From the NCBI RefSeq assembly GCF_003818115.1, contig NZ_RPOI01000004.1, forward strand, positions 248,001 to 312,000: a DNA stretch of 64,000 nt, given 5' to 3'. Both the position numbers and the translations under genes were made by a program. The notes beneath the pieces are model-generated. The model did not search any database. It was not told the DNA's origin and was given only the letters and a program-made list of their open reading frames with translations. Positions 1-14,162 of this stretch are shown one piece after another. Within the stretch, counting starts at the first letter, position 1, and each line of letters opens with the position of its first letter. The stretch comes from Citrobacter youngae. GTDB lineage: Bacteria; Pseudomonadota; Gammaproteobacteria; Enterobacterales; Enterobacteriaceae.

Positions 1-29
1 CGGTTATTTACCGGATTAATTTCAAACAT
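1..29 (-). CDS. prfB: Peptide chain release factor 2, first codons only (partial)
   Basis: Reading leftward from the ATG at 29, the reverse strand encodes MFEINPVNNR, the N-terminus of release factor 2, before running off the window edge. RF2 recognises UGA and UAA stop codons and releases the nascent peptide. In E. coli prfB lies just downstream of recJ on the same strand, and the same order is seen here. The programmed +1 frameshift site near codon 25 that autoregulates RF2 would lie outside the window. Confidence 0.85.
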
Positions 30-110
30 GGTCTGATTTCTTTTATTGAACGAGTCAAAATGCGGTTATAAGAGCGGGATTGTAACCAATCCACACCCTT
101 TTTTATAGCG

Positions 111-240
111 AATATACACGTCATCCTTCAAGCTGACTCTTTGTTGGCTGCGCGAATTCACCCCAGTCACGTACTCGTTGTACGCTCCTGGGGACTCATT
201 CACTTGCCGCCTCGATGCAGCTTGAATGATTATGTGTATT
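111..240. repeat. ERIC element between prfB and recJ
   Basis: This is an imperfect inverted repeat of about 130 bp. The left arm begins near 112 (atacacgtcatccttcaagc) and the right arm ends near 240 with a matching complement (gcttgaat...gtgtatt). The centre carries the conserved ERIC halves caccccagtcacgta and gctcctggggac. It fills most of the prfB-recJ gap. As it would be transcribed with recJ-prfB, it could fold into a long hairpin between the two messages. Confidence 0.85.
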
Positions 241-246
241 GTGACG

Positions 247-1980
247 CTAAAGTGGCCAGATATTATCGATTATAATCTGCAGGCTGCGGTTACCGCGAAA
301 CTCGTTAATATCCAGTTTGTAGGCAAGCTGAACTTCGCGAACACCGTTATCCGGCCAGCATGTGGTATCGACATTAAACGCAATTCCGTCCAGCAGTGGG
401 CCGCCGCCAACAGGCTCCACCATCACCTTCAGATGACGCTCACCGACCAGGCGCTGCTGAAGCAGGCGGAAATGCCCGTCAAACAGCGGCTCCGGGAACA
501 TTTGTCCCCACGGGCCGGCATCGCGCAGCATTTGCGCGACCTCCATGGTCATCTCTGCCACACTCAGCGGACCATCAGAGACTACCTCACCCTGCAGTAA
601 GGCGGGATCCAGCCACTCGGTTACCAGTTCGCCAAAACGCTGCTGGAAATGCTCGAACTGCGCTTCTTCCAGCGACAGACCTGCTGCCATCGCATGCCCA
701 CCAAACTTAATGATCATGCCGGGATAAAGCGTATCCAGACGCTCCAGCACATCACGCATATGCAGTCCCTGGATCGAACGTCCGGAGCCTTTCAGCGTAC
801 CGTCACCGGCAGGCGCAAACGCAATCACCGGACGATGGAAGCGCTCTTTGATGCGCGACGCCAGAATCCCCACCACGCCCTGATGCCACTCAGGGTGGTA
901 CATTGCCAGGCCGCCTGGGAGTGTGTCACTACTGCGTTCCAGCTTTTCACACAGGGTCAGTGCTTCTGCCTGCATCCCCTGTTCAATCTCTTTGCGCGTC
1001 TGGTTTAGCGCGTCCAGCTCGTTGGCCAGCACGCGCGCTTCGCCAATGTTGTCGCACAGCAACAGCGCCACACCAACGGACATATCGTCCAGACGGCCCG
1101 CCGCGTTCAGCCGAGGGCCAAGCGCAAAACCTAAATCACTGGCGGCCAGTTTGAGCGGGTCACGATTGGAAATCTCCAGTAGCGCCTTAATGCCAGGGCG
1201 GCACTTTCCAGCACGAATGCGGCTTAAACCTTGCCACGTCAGGATACGGTTATTGGCATCCAGCGGCACCACGTCTGCTACTGTGCCCAAAGCAACCAGA
1301 TCGAGCAAATCCGCCAGGTTCGGCGGTGCAATGCCTCGTTCATCAAACCAACCTTTGTCACGCAGGAAAGTACGCAGCGCCAGCATCAGATAGAAGGCTA
1401 CACCAACGCCTGCCAGCGATTTCGACGGGAATTCACAGTCGGGCAGGTTAGGGTTGATGATCGCCTCTGCGCCCGGCAGCGTGTCACCGGGCAGGTGGTG
1501 ATCGGTCACAACGACCGGGATCCCCAACGTTCTGGCATGTTCGACTCCCGCGTGAGACGAGATGCCGTTGTCTACGGTGACAATTAGCTGAGCGCCCCGG
1601 GCATGGGCCTGATCCACGACTTCCGGGCTTAAACCATAGCCGTCTTCAAAACGATTAGGCACCAGGTAGTCAACGTTGCTGCAGCCCAACGCACGCATTG
1701 CCAGGATGCTCAGCGCCGTGCTGGTCGCACCATCGGCATCGAAATCCCCCACCACAATGATGCGGGTTCCTTCGCGAAAGGCGTTATAGAGGATCTCAAC
1801 CGCTTTTTCGACGCCGTTCAAATGCTGCCACGGCAGCATGCCTTTCACGCTACGCTCAAGCTCCTGCGCGCTGCGCACGCCGCGACTGGCGTACAAACGA
1901 CGCAGCAGCGGCGGCAAGTCGGCTGGTAGCTCGGCGGTCTCGTCGGCTTCACGCCGACGAAGTTGTATCTGTTGTTTCAC
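247..1980 (-). CDS. recJ: Single-stranded-DNA-specific exonuclease RecJ
   Basis: RecJ is a cytoplasmic 5'-3' single-strand DNA exonuclease used in RecF-pathway recombination, mismatch repair and base excision repair. The 577 residues equal the E. coli length. The N-terminal DHH phosphoesterase core shows GDFDADGATSTA (about residues 78-89) and the VTDHH signature (about 158-162), which supply metal-binding Asp and His residues. DHHA1 and OB-like regions follow. It sits 5 bp downstream of dsbC on the same strand, so xerD-dsbC-recJ-prfB looks like one operon, as in E. coli. Confidence 0.97.
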   Translation of the reverse strand: MKQQIQLRRREADETAELPADLPPLLRRLYASRGVRSAQELERSVKGMLPWQHLNGVEKAVEILYNAFREGTRIIVVGDFDADGATSTALSILAMRALGCSNVDYLVPNRFEDGYGLSPEVVDQAHARGAQLIVTVDNGISSHAGVEHARTLGIPVVVTDHHLPGDTLPGAEAIINPNLPDCEFPSKSLAGVGVAFYLMLALRTFLRDKGWFDERGIAPPNLADLLDLVALGTVADVVPLDANNRILTWQGLSRIRAGKCRPGIKALLEISNRDPLKLAASDLGFALGPRLNAAGRLDDMSVGVALLLCDNIGEARVLANELDALNQTRKEIEQGMQAEALTLCEKLERSSDTLPGGLAMYHPEWHQGVVGILASRIKERFHRPVIAFAPAGDGTLKGSGRSIQGLHMRDVLERLDTLYPGMIIKFGGHAMAAGLSLEEAQFEHFQQRFGELVTEWLDPALLQGEVVSDGPLSVAEMTMEVAQMLRDAGPWGQMFPEPLFDGHFRLLQQRLVGERHLKVMVEPVGGGPLLDGIAFNVDTTCWPDNGVREVQLAYKLDINEFRGNRSLQIIIDNIWPL

Positions 1981-1985
1981 GCGAA

Positions 1986-2699
1986 TTATTTACCGCTGGT
2001 CTGTTTTTCGTGTGCGTCGAGGAATTCTTTCATCTCTTTCGGCCCCTGATAGCCCGGAACAACATAGCCGTTGCTCAGGACAATCGCCGGTGTGCCACTG
2101 ACGCCAAACTGTACGCCCAGCGCGTAATGATTCGCGATATCCACATCACAGGTCGCCGCTTTCACGCCCTTGCCCGCCATTGCATCGTCAAAGGCTTTGT
2201 TTTTATCTTTTGCACACCAGATTGACTTCATGTCCTGCTCGGCCTGGCTTTCCAGCCCCTGTCGAGGGAAGGCCAGATAACGGACGGTGATCCCTAACGC
2301 ATTGTAGTCTTTCATCTCTTCATGCAACTTGTGGCAGTAACCACAGGTGATGTCGGTGAAAACGGTGATGACGTGTTTTTCCTGCGGCGCTTTGTAAACG
2401 ATCATCTCTTTTTCCAGCGCATTCAGATGCTTCATCAGCAATTGATTAGTGACATTCACCGGACTTGCGCCACTTACGTCATACATCGGCCCCTGAATAA
2501 TATGCTTGCCGTCTTCAGTCACGTACAGCACACCGCTATTGGTCAGTACGGTTTTCATGCCCGCAACCGGAGCAGGTTGAATTTCGGTGCTCTGCACGCC
2601 CAGCTTCGCTAATGACTGGCGAATAGCTGCATCGTCTGCATGCACCATGCCTGAAAACGCTGTGGCCAGCAGGGTGAGCATCATAAAACGTTTCTTCAT
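1986..2699 (-). CDS. dsbC: Periplasmic protein disulfide isomerase DsbC
   Basis: DsbC shuffles incorrect disulfides in periplasmic proteins and is kept reduced by DsbD. The 237-residue protein has a Sec signal peptide with likely cleavage after HA at residues 20-21, an N-terminal dimerisation domain, and a thioredoxin-fold domain with the active-site CGYC at 119-122. A second structural cysteine pair is at 162 and 184. It lies between xerD (23 bp upstream) and recJ (5 bp downstream). Length and motifs match the family, with nothing unusual. Confidence 0.97.
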   Translation of the reverse strand: MKKRFMMLTLLATAFSGMVHADDAAIRQSLAKLGVQSTEIQPAPVAGMKTVLTNSGVLYVTEDGKHIIQGPMYDVSGASPVNVTNQLLMKHLNALEKEMIVYKAPQEKHVITVFTDITCGYCHKLHEEMKDYNALGITVRYLAFPRQGLESQAEQDMKSIWCAKDKNKAFDDAMAGKGVKAATCDVDIANHYALGVQFGVSGTPAIVLSNGYVVPGYQGPKEMKEFLDAHEKQTSGK

Positions 2700-2722
2700 A
2701 ACCTATCCTTTACTGTCAGCAC

Positions 2723-3619
2723 TCACGCTCGTGGGTGATGCTGTTGATGTAGTTGACGCAAGCGCTCCGTTGCGACATGTGTATAAATCTGCGTAGTCGA
2801 GAGATCGCTATGCCCCAGCAGCATCTGCACCACGCGCAGGTCAGCGCCGTGATTGAGCAGATGCGTGGCAAAAGCATGCCGCAATACGTGCGGTGACAGT
2901 TTCTCGCTGTCGATCCCTGCTAACACAGCATAGTGTTTAATACGATGCCAGAAAGTCTGACGGGTCATCTGCTGCGCACGCTGGCTGGGAAACAGTACGT
3001 CAATCGATACGCCGTTGAGCAACCACGGACGACCGTGTTCCAGGTATGTTTCCAGCCAGTACACGGCTTCTTCGCCCAACGGCACAAGCCGCTCTTTGTT
3101 GCCTTTACCAATCACCCGCACAACGCCCTGGCGCAGACTAATATCGCTCATCGTCAGCCCCACCAACTCTGATACGCGCAACCCCGTAGCGTACAAAACC
3201 TCCAGCATCGCTTTGTCGCGTAGCTCAAGCGGTTGGTCAATAAGCGGAGCCTGCAGCAGCCGTTCTACCTGCGCTTCGCTGAGATCTTTTGGCAAACGCT
3301 GCGGAAGTTTAGGTGAAGCAAGCGAGGCGCTTGGATCGTCTTCGCGAAATTTTTCGCCGTAAAGATGCTGAAAAAAACGCCGCATGGCACTGAGCAAACG
3401 AGCTGAACTGGTGGCTTTATACCCGCCATCCATCCGCTCAGCCAGCAATGCCTGCAAATCATCGCTCTGCGCCGTCGCCAGTGAAATGCCACGATGGTGC
3501 AACCATTCAACAAGCATTGTCAGATCGCGACGATACGCACTTAACGTGTTCTCTGCCAGATTTCGTTCCAGCCACAGTGCATCAAGAAACTGCTCGATGC
3601 GCGCCAGATCCTGTTCCAC
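2723..3619 (-). CDS. xerD: Site-specific tyrosine recombinase XerD
   Basis: With XerC, XerD resolves chromosome dimers at dif under FtsK control. It is a 298-residue tyrosine recombinase with an N-terminal core-binding domain and a C-terminal catalytic domain. All six catalytic positions are visible: Arg148, Lys172, His244, Arg247, His270 and nucleophile Tyr279. The gene opens the xerD-dsbC-recJ cluster and is divergent from fldB across a 113-bp gap. Confidence 0.97.
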   Translation of the reverse strand: MEQDLARIEQFLDALWLERNLAENTLSAYRRDLTMLVEWLHHRGISLATAQSDDLQALLAERMDGGYKATSSARLLSAMRRFFQHLYGEKFREDDPSASLASPKLPQRLPKDLSEAQVERLLQAPLIDQPLELRDKAMLEVLYATGLRVSELVGLTMSDISLRQGVVRVIGKGNKERLVPLGEEAVYWLETYLEHGRPWLLNGVSIDVLFPSQRAQQMTRQTFWHRIKHYAVLAGIDSEKLSPHVLRHAFATHLLNHGADLRVVQMLLGHSDLSTTQIYTHVATERLRQLHQQHHPRA

Positions 3620-3732
3620 TCGCGCCCCTTATTCCACTCTCATTTTTGATGCATTATGCCTCATTGTGCCGGGATTGCGGCGATTCTGTTACACTACCCG
3701 CAACGCTACAGCAGAATTGAGATGTTTACGTC

Positions 3733-4254
3733 ATGAACATGGGTCTTTTTTACGGTTCCAGCACCTGCTACACCGAAATGGCAGCAGAAAAAATCCGCGA
3801 TATCCTGGGTCCCGAACTGGTGACACTGCACAATCTCAAGGATGATTCCCCGGCTCTAATGGAGCAGTATGACGTGCTCATTTTGGGCATCCCAACCTGG
3901 GATTTCGGTGAAATTCAGGAAGACTGGGAAGCGGTCTGGGATCAACTGGACAACCTCAACCTGGAAGGCAAGATTGTCGCGCTTTACGGCATGGGCGATC
4001 AACTGGGGTACGGTGAGTGGTTCCTTGATGCACTGGGTATGCTGCATGATAAACTGGTCACCAAAGGCGTTAAGTTTGTCGGTTACTGGCCAACAGAAGG
4101 TTATGAATTCACCAGTGATAAACCCGTGATTGCCGATGGGCAGTTGTTTGTCGGTTTAGCTCTGGATGAAACGAACCAGTACGACCTCAGCGATGAACGT
4201 ATCCAGGCATGGTGTGAGCAAATTCTCGGTGAAATGGCCGAACACTGGTCCTGA
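3733..4254 (+). CDS. fldB: Flavodoxin 2
   Basis: FldB is a small FMN-binding electron carrier, usually described as a stress-inducible (SoxRS-linked in E. coli) partner to FldA. The 173 residues form a long-chain flavodoxin. The FMN phosphate loop GSSTCYT is near residues 8-14, and the isoalloxazine-stacking segments are around the TWDFG and the [10 protein letters not shown] stretch. The start ATG at 3733 gives the usual [11 protein letters not shown]-terminus. It is divergent from xerD. Confidence 0.96.
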   Translation: MNMGLFYGSSTCYTEMAAEKIRDILGPELVTLHNLKDDSPALMEQYDVLILGIPTWDFGEIQEDWEAVWDQLDNLNLEGKIVALYGMGDQLGYGEWFLDALGMLHDKLVTKGVKFVGYWPTEGYEFTSDKPVIADGQLFVGLALDETNQYDLSDERIQAWCEQILGEMAEHWS

Positions 4255-4263
4255 TAGCCAGTT

Positions 4264-4300
4264 TGCCGGATGACGGCGTGAATGCCTTCTCGGCTTACAT
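4264..4300. repeat. REP-like palindrome after fldB
   Basis: A degenerate repetitive extragenic palindrome (tgccggatgacggcgtgaat followed by gccttctcggctta) lies between the convergent fldB and cptA genes. Such elements often stabilise upstream mRNA 3' ends or bind gyrase or IHF; no specific role can be shown here. Confidence 0.7.
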
Positions 4301-4344
4301 AGCGCGCTAAACCGTAGCTGCTCGCCATCAGTCATTCGCCGGCG

Positions 4345-5035
<691 letters not shown>

Positions 5036-5254
5036 CTATTGTAACGTGTTTTTCACGCTCTTTTACGGGAATATCAGTAAACGGAAGCGCGATCGCTAAA
5101 TAAAACCACATTAAGTCAAAGGGTTCACTTTTTTGGATGTCTCCTCGCAAAGCTTAATATAAGGCACAAACAGGATGTTTAAACCGCTTGCAATAGCCTA
5201 TAGCTCTTTTACCATTAGTCATTATTACCGCGTTAAGCAAATCAGGACATTATT

Positions 5255-6235
5255 ATGGCTTTTACATCGTTTCCTCCTCGCCAGCCGTGTGCGTCGGCAC
5301 GTTTGCCTCTGACGCTAATGACGCTCGACGACTGGGCTCTCGCCACCATTACCGGCGTCGACAGTGAAAAGTACATCCAGGGCCAGGTCACCGCTGATGT
5401 CAGCCAGATGACCGAACAGCAACACCTGCTGGCAGCTCACTGCGATGCCAAAGGTAAAATGTGGAGCAACCTGCGTCTCTTCCGTCAGGCTGATGGTTTT
5501 GCCTGGCTTGAACGCCGTAGCCTGCGTGATGCCCAATTGACCGAACTGAAAAAATACGCCGTCTTCTCGAAGGTCGTGATTGCCCCGGATGACGAGCGCG
5601 TCCTGCTGGGCGTAGCGGGCTTCCAGGCGCGCGCGGCGCTAGCCAATCTCTTTAGCGAACTGCCAACCAGCGATAAGCAGGTCGTTACCCACGGCGCTTC
5701 CGCCCTGCTGTGGTTCGAGCATCCATCTGAACGCTTCCTGCTGATCGTTGATGTCGCAACAGCTGAGATGATTGCGGAGAAACTGCGTGGCGAAGCAGAA
5801 TTGAATAACAGCCAACAGTGGCTGGCGCTGGATATCGAAGCGGGTATTCCGGTTATTGATACTGCCAACAGCGCACAGTTTATTCCGCAGGCCACCAATC
5901 TGCAGGCATTGGGCGGTATCAGCTTTAAAAAAGGCTGCTATACCGGTCAGGAAATGGTTGCCCGCGCAAAATTCCGCGGCGCCAATAAACGCGCCATGTG
6001 GACTCTGGCAGGTGCGGCCAGTCGGGTGCCGGAAGCGGGTGAAGACCTGGAGCTGAAAATGGGCGAGAACTGGCGTCGTACCGGCACCGTACTCGCCGCG
6101 GTACAGCTGGCTGATGGACAAGTGCTGGTGCAGGTTGTGATGAATAACGACATGGAAGCCGACAGCGTGTTCCGCGTTCGCGACGATGCAAAAACGCTAC
6201 ATATCGTACCGCTGCCGTATTCGCTGGAAGAATAA
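5255..6235 (+). CDS. ygfZ: tRNA-modifying / Fe-S cluster repair protein YgfZ
   Basis: YgfZ is a folate-binding protein related to GcvT that supports assembly or repair of certain Fe-S enzymes, such as the tRNA methylthiotransferase MiaB. The 326 residues equal the E. coli length. The diagnostic KGCYTGQE motif, with its conserved Cys, lies near residues 226-233. It is monocistronic here, preceded by a 255-bp gap shared with sdhE and followed by REP sequences. Confidence 0.96.
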   Translation: MAFTSFPPRQPCASARLPLTLMTLDDWALATITGVDSEKYIQGQVTADVSQMTEQQHLLAAHCDAKGKMWSNLRLFRQADGFAWLERRSLRDAQLTELKKYAVFSKVVIAPDDERVLLGVAGFQARAALANLFSELPTSDKQVVTHGASALLWFEHPSERFLLIVDVATAEMIAEKLRGEAELNNSQQWLALDIEAGIPVIDTANSAQFIPQATNLQALGGISFKKGCYTGQEMVARAKFRGANKRAMWTLAGAASRVPEAGEDLELKMGENWRRTGTVLAAVQLADGQVLVQVVMNNDMEADSVFRVRDDAKTLHIVPLPYSLEE

Positions 6236-6242
6236 ATGAATA

Positions 6243-6326
6243 ATGCCTGATTGCGATGCGTCTATCAGGCATGCTGGCTTTTGTTTTGTAGGCCGGATAA
6301 GGCGCTAGCCGCCATCCGGCATCAAG
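6243..6326. repeat. Two REP units (BIME) between ygfZ and trhA
   Basis: Two palindromic units lie head to tail between convergent genes: tgcctgattgcgatgcgtct with atcaggca, then taggccggataaggc with gccatccggca. This is the usual Y/Z type arrangement of REP sequences, in which each unit folds into a hairpin with a GC-rich stem. Confidence 0.85.
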
Positions 6327-6328
6327 GG

Positions 6329-6991
<663 letters not shown>

Positions 6992-7151
6992 TTACTCCCC
7001 AGAAACGAACACTTTCGTTATTGCGCCTCTAGCGTAACTGAGAATGGTTCCAGTGAACACATGTTAGCTAAAATATTTATCAAATAATAAATAATTAATA
7101 AAAATCATATAATTGCATTTTATATTTCAGCTAACAGCTGTACCTGTAAAG

Positions 7152-8244
<1,093 letters not shown>

Positions 8245-8358
8245 AAAAACACTCTGTTTTTTTGATGTAACAAATCACATTTACGCTATTTTGTTATATC
8301 GTGACATTTATCTTTCCTTTGTTAGACTCAAAATCAGATTGTATTAATTTGAGACTGA

Positions 8359-9798
<1,440 letters not shown>

Positions 9799-9802
9799 TT
9801 TT

Positions 9803-9882
9803 TGCCGGATGGCGGCGTAAACGCCTTATCCAGCCTACAGGTTATACTCCCGTAGGCTGGATAAACGCAGCGCTATCCGGCA
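9803..9882. repeat. BIME (two inverted REP units) between bglA and ygfF
   Basis: Two REP units in opposite orientation (tgccggatggcggcgtaaac with gccttatccagcctac, then gtaggctggataaacg with cgctatccggca) lie between convergent genes. They can pair with each other to make one long hairpin acting as a shared mRNA 3' boundary. Confidence 0.88.
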
Positions 9883-9891
9883 ATTAAATCC

Positions 9892-10635
9892 CTACTTCCC
9901 GCCCGCCAGTTCCAGAAAACTGCCCGTTACGTAAGATGCCTTCTCGCTCAACAGCCAGGTAATTGCCTGCGCGACTTCTTCCGGCTGCCCGCCACGCTGC
10001 ATAGGCAACATAGATTTCACGCGATCGACTCTTCCCGGCTCGCCGCCTGACGCATGCATTTCAGTGTAGATAAGACCCGGTCGCACACAGTTCACGCGGA
10101 TGCCCTGCGCCGCAACCTCCAGCGCCAGGCCGGTGGTGAGCGTGTCCACAGCACCTTTCGAGGCCGCGTAATCAACATATTCGAATGGCGCACCAAGCCG
10201 CGATGCCGCTGAAGAGACATTCACAATCGACCCGCCCTGACCACCATGCTTAAACGACATTCGCTTTACCGCTTCCCGACAGCACAGAAAATAGCCGGTA
10301 ACGTTGGTTGCCAGTACGCGATTAATTCGTTCGGCGGTTAAGTTTTCGACCGTGCTTTGCTCAAACAAGATCCCGGCATTATTCACCAGGGCAGTCAGCG
10401 GTTCGCCTTCACGGTCAATAGACTCAAACATTGCTACAACCTGGCTTTCATCGCTGATATCCGCCCGTAAAGCAAACGCCTTCCCGCCAGCAGCGGCGAT
10501 GCTGTTCACCACCTCCGTTGCCGCACGAATATTGTGATGAAAGTTCACCGCGACCATGTAGCCCTCTTGCGCCAGTTGCAGCGCGGTTGCCCGACCAATG
10601 CCACGACTGCCGCCCGTCACCAATGCTATAGCCAT
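9892..10635 (-). CDS. ygfF: SDR family oxidoreductase YgfF
   Basis: A 247-residue classical short-chain dehydrogenase/reductase. The cofactor-binding TGGSRGIG lies at residues 7-14, NNAG near 87-90, catalytic Ser in the NVSSAASR segment, and the YAASK catalytic Tyr/Lys pair near 156-160. The physiological substrate is not known. It matches E. coli YgfF in length and position between bglA and gcvP, and lies 61 bp downstream of gcvP, separated by the gcv terminator. Confidence 0.93.
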   Translation of the reverse strand: MAIALVTGGSRGIGRATALQLAQEGYMVAVNFHHNIRAATEVVNSIAAAGGKAFALRADISDESQVVAMFESIDREGEPLTALVNNAGILFEQSTVENLTAERINRVLATNVTGYFLCCREAVKRMSFKHGGQGGSIVNVSSAASRLGAPFEYVDYAASKGAVDTLTTGLALEVAAQGIRVNCVRPGLIYTEMHASGGEPGRVDRVKSMLPMQRGGQPEEVAQAITWLLSEKASYVTGSFLELAGGK

Positions 10636-10654
10636 AACGTTTCTCCCAAAAAAT

Positions 10655-10674
10655 AAAGGCGCCGAAGCGCCTTT
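10655..10674 (-). terminator. Rho-independent terminator of the gcvTHP operon
   Basis: A perfect 8-bp stem, aaaggcgc and gcgccttt, with a cgaa/ttcg tetraloop. On the minus strand it is followed by a T-rich run (tttattttttggg). It lies 22 bp beyond the gcvP stop codon. Confidence 0.88.
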
Positions 10675-10696
10675 AAAAGATAGTTGAATCAGCAGA

Positions 10697-13570
10697 TTAC
10701 TGATATTCGCTCATCGGTACGCAGGAGCAGAACAAGTTACGGTCACCGTAAACGTCATCAAGGCGTTTCACGGTTGGCCAGTATTTGTTCGCCACACCCG
10801 CCGGGAAGACGGCGATTTCGCGGCTATAACCGTGATTCCACTCCGCTACCAGCTCGTTTTGCGTGTGCGGTGAGTTAACCAGTGGGTTATCTTCCAGTGA
10901 CCATTCGCCGGCTTTCACGCGATCGATCTCAGCGCGGATTGCCAGCATCGCATTGATAAAGCGATCCAGTTCCACTTTGCTTTCAGATTCAGTCGGTTCA
11001 ACCATCAGGGTACCCGCGACCGGGAAAGACATGGTCGGCGCATGGAAACCGTAATCGATCAGGCGCTTGGCAATATCCAGTTCGCTGATACCGGTCTCTT
11101 CTTTCAGTGGGCGAATGTCGAGAATACATTCATGCGCCACGCGACCATCGCGACCGGTATACAGTACCGGATAAGCATCTTTCAGACGGCTGGCAATGTA
11201 GTTAGCGTTAAGAATCGCCACCTGGCTGGCCTGCTTCAGACCTTCTGCGCCCATCATACGGATGTACATCCAGCTGATTGGCAAAATGGATGCGCTACCG
11301 AACGGCGCCGCAGAAACTGCGCCCTGACGGGTCAGCATCCCTTCAATCTGCACTACGCTGTGACCCGGTACAAACGGCGCCAGATGTGATTTCACGCCGA
11401 TCGGTCCCATACCTGGGCCGCCGCCGCCGTGCGGAATGCAGAATGTTTTATGCAAGTTGAGGTGCGAGACATCTGCACCAATAAAGCCCGGCGTGGTGAT
11501 CCCAACCTGAGCGTTCATGTTCGCGCCATCAAGGTAAACCTGGCCGCCGAACTGGTGCACAACGTCGCACACTTCACGGATCGTTTCTTCATACACGCCG
11601 TGAGTAGACGGATAGGTCACCATGATGCAGGAGAGGTTCGCAGCATGTTGTTCTGCTTTTGCTCGCAGATCGTCCAGATCGATGTTGCCGTTCTTATCAC
11701 AGGCGACAACCACGACCTGCATACCCGCCATCTGTGCAGATGCCGGGTTAGTACCGTGGGCAGAGGCTGGGATCAGGCAGATATCGCGATGACCTTCGTT
11801 ACTGCTTTCGTGATAATGACGAATCGCCAGCAGACCCGCATACTCGCCCTGCGCGCCGGAGTTCGGCTGCATGCAGACGGCATCATAACCGGTCAGTTTT
11901 ACCAGCCACTCGGAAAGCTGGCCGATCATCTGGTGATAACCTTCAGCCTGCTCTGGCGGGCAGAACGGATGCAGCTCAGCGAATTCAGGCCAGGTGATAG
12001 GGATCATCTCGGCAGCGGCGTTGAGTTTCATGGTGCAGGAACCCAGCGGGATCATTGCCTGGTTCAGCGCCAGATCTTTGCGCTCCAGCGAGTGCATATA
12101 ACGCATCATCTCGGTTTCGCTGTGATAGCGATTAAACACCGGATGACTGAGGATCGCATCGTCACGCAGCATGCTTTCCTGAATAGAACGGCTGTCGAGC
12201 GCCACGTCTTTATCCAGCGTATCGATGTTCAGGCCGTGATTGTCGCCCAGCAGAACATTGAACAACTGCACCACGTTTTCACGGGTGGTGGTTTCATCGA
12301 GCGTAATACCTACCGCGTTATGGATATCGCTACGCAGGTTGATTTCTGCTGCTTCGGCACGCGCCAGCACTGTGGCCTTATCGGCTACTTCAACGCACAG
12401 GGTGTCGAAGTAATGCGCATGACGCAGCTTCAATCCTTTCTGTTGCAGACCGGCTGCCAGGATATCAGTCAGGCGGTGGATGCGATTAGCAATGCGTTTC
12501 AGGCCAACCGGACCATGATAAACGGCATACAGGCTGGCGATGTTGGCCAGCAGAACCTGCGAGGTACAAATGTTGGAGTTCGCTTTCTCGCGGCGGATAT
12601 GCTGCTCACGAGTCTGCATCGCCATGCGCAGTGCGGTATTGCCCGCCGCATCTTTGGAGACGCCGATAATACGGCCTGGCATGGAGCGTTTGAATTCGTC
12701 TTTAGCGGCGAAAAATGCCGCGTGTGGGCCACCGTAACCCATCGGTACGCCGAAGCGTTGTGCAGAACCGAAAACGATATCCGCGCCCTGTTTGCCCGGA
12801 GCAGTCAGCAGTACCAGCGCCATAAAGTCGGCAGCGACACTGACCACAACTTTACGGGATTTCAGCTCGCTAATCAGTTTGCTGTAGTCATGCACTTCAC
12901 CGGTGGTGCCAACCTGCTGCAACAGCACGCCAAACACATCCTGGTGATCCAGTGCTTTCGCCGCGTCATCAACAATCACGTCAAAACCAAAGGTTTGTGC
13001 ACGGGTACGCACGACGTCCAGCGTTTGCGGATGAACATCAGCCGCAACGAAGAAGCGGTTGGCGTTTTTCAGTTTGCTGACACGTTTGGCCATCGCCATG
13101 GCTTCAGCGGCCGCGGTGGCTTCATCCAGCAGAGAAGCGGAAGCCATATCCAGCCCCGTCAGATCCAGTGTGACCTGTTGGAAGTTCAGCAGAGCTTCCA
13201 GACGCCCCTGAGAGACTTCCGGCTGATACGGCGTGTATGCGGTGTACCAACCTGGGTTTTCCAGCATGTTGCGCAGGATTACCGGTGGCAGCTGCACGGC
13301 GGTGTAGCCCATGCCAATGTAGGACGTGAAGCGCTTGTTACGCCCAGCGATGGCTTTTAATTCAGCCAGCGCAGCGTATTCGGTCGCCGCCTCGCCCACC
13401 TGTGGCGGGGTTGCGAGCTGAATGTCTTTCGGCACAATCTGGCCGATCAGCGCGTTTAACGACTCGGCGCCAACCGCATTCAGCATCTCTTGCTGCTGCG
13501 CGGCGTCCGGTCCGATGTGGCGTTCAATGAAAGCGCCGCTGTTTTCAAGCTGGCTTAACGTCTGTGTCAT
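10697..13570 (-). CDS. gcvP: Glycine dehydrogenase (decarboxylating), P protein
   Basis: The PLP-dependent P protein decarboxylates glycine and passes the aminomethyl group to the lipoyl arm of GcvH. The 957 residues match E. coli. The protein is the fused N- and C-half type; the C-terminal half carries the PLP-binding Lys in [18 protein letters not shown]. It is last in gcvTHP and is separated from gcvH by a 178-bp gap containing an ERIC element, far longer than the other gaps in the operon. Confidence 0.97.
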   Translation of the reverse strand: MTQTLSQLENSGAFIERHIGPDAAQQQEMLNAVGAESLNALIGQIVPKDIQLATPPQVGEAATEYAALAELKAIAGRNKRFTSYIGMGYTAVQLPPVILRNMLENPGWYTAYTPYQPEVSQGRLEALLNFQQVTLDLTGLDMASASLLDEATAAAEAMAMAKRVSKLKNANRFFVAADVHPQTLDVVRTRAQTFGFDVIVDDAAKALDHQDVFGVLLQQVGTTGEVHDYSKLISELKSRKVVVSVAADFMALVLLTAPGKQGADIVFGSAQRFGVPMGYGGPHAAFFAAKDEFKRSMPGRIIGVSKDAAGNTALRMAMQTREQHIRREKANSNICTSQVLLANIASLYAVYHGPVGLKRIANRIHRLTDILAAGLQQKGLKLRHAHYFDTLCVEVADKATVLARAEAAEINLRSDIHNAVGITLDETTTRENVVQLFNVLLGDNHGLNIDTLDKDVALDSRSIQESMLRDDAILSHPVFNRYHSETEMMRYMHSLERKDLALNQAMIPLGSCTMKLNAAAEMIPITWPEFAELHPFCPPEQAEGYHQMIGQLSEWLVKLTGYDAVCMQPNSGAQGEYAGLLAIRHYHESSNEGHRDICLIPASAHGTNPASAQMAGMQVVVVACDKNGNIDLDDLRAKAEQHAANLSCIMVTYPSTHGVYEETIREVCDVVHQFGGQVYLDGANMNAQVGITTPGFIGADVSHLNLHKTFCIPHGGGGPGMGPIGVKSHLAPFVPGHSVVQIEGMLTRQGAVSAAPFGSASILPISWMYIRMMGAEGLKQASQVAILNANYIASRLKDAYPVLYTGRDGRVAHECILDIRPLKEETGISELDIAKRLIDYGFHAPTMSFPVAGTLMVEPTESESKVELDRFINAMLAIRAEIDRVKAGEWSLEDNPLVNSPHTQNELVAEWNHGYSREIAVFPAGVANKYWPTVKRLDDVYGDRNLFCSCVPMSEYQ

Positions 13571-13622
13571 GGGCGATGGTTCCTGAAACGTGCAGTGAAT
13601 CGTAGGTGTCTCTACTTACCTG

Positions 13623-13748
13623 AATACGCAAAATAATTCGCGTTGCAGGACGGCGGCGACGCAGCACATCCCCAGGAGCTTACATAAGTAAGTGACTGGG
13701 GTGAGCTAGGAAGCCAACACACCTGCAACGTGAAGGATGAAGCGTATT
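13623..13748. repeat. ERIC element between gcvH and gcvP
   Basis: A 126-bp element bounded by the inverted ends aatacgc (13623-13629) and gcgtatt (13742-13748). The central conserved ERIC halves ccccaggagcttacat and aagtaagtgactggggtgag are both present. Its right end coincides with the stop codon of gcvH. Transcribed as part of gcvTHP, it should form a long hairpin inside the operon mRNA. Confidence 0.93.
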
Positions 13749-14137
13749 TACTCGTCTTCTAACAATGCTTCATATGCGGTCGCATCCAGCAGCGATTCAA
13801 TTTCGCTTTCATCGCTGGCTTTGATTTTGAAAATCCAGCCGCCCGCATACGGTTCGCTGTTGACCAGTTCCGGGGAGTCGCTGAGCGCGTCGTTAACCGC
13901 CACAATCTCACCGCCTACTGGCGCATAGATATCGGATGCCGCTTTTACGGACTCCGCAACGGCACAATCATCGCCCGCGCTGACGGTGGCGCCAACTTCT
14001 GGCAGGTCAACGAAAACCATGTCACCTAACAGCTCCTGAGCGTGTTCGGTGATACCAACGGTGTAAGAGCCGTCAGCTTCTTTGCGCAGCCATTCGTGTT
14101 CTTTGCTGTATTTCAGTTCTGCAGGTACGTTGCTCAT
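13748..14137 (-). CDS. gcvH: Glycine cleavage system H protein
   Basis: GcvH shuttles the aminomethyl intermediate between P, T and L proteins on a lipoyl arm. The 129-residue protein has the biotinyl/lipoyl fold with the modified Lys65 in ESVKAASD. The ATG at 14137 gives the standard [11 protein letters not shown]-terminus; a TTG one codon upstream is less likely. It is 25 bp downstream of gcvT. Confidence 0.97.
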   Translation of the reverse strand: MSNVPAELKYSKEHEWLRKEADGSYTVGITEHAQELLGDMVFVDLPEVGATVSAGDDCAVAESVKAASDIYAPVGGEIVAVNDALSDSPELVNSEPYAGGWIFKIKASDESEIESLLDATAYEALLEDE

Positions 14138-14162
14138 CAATCAATCTCCAAAAAAGGATGAA

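Noticed and set aside
8255-8330. CRP site upstream of bglA (atgtaacaaatcacat)
   Set aside because: The half-sites are spaced four bases apart instead of six, so it does not fit the CRP consensus.
11429-13360. A 643-codon open frame opposite gcvP
   Set aside because: It is wholly antisense to the well-conserved gcvP, has a shadow-type composition (His, Gln and Arg rich) and matches no family. It reflects the codon bias of gcvP.
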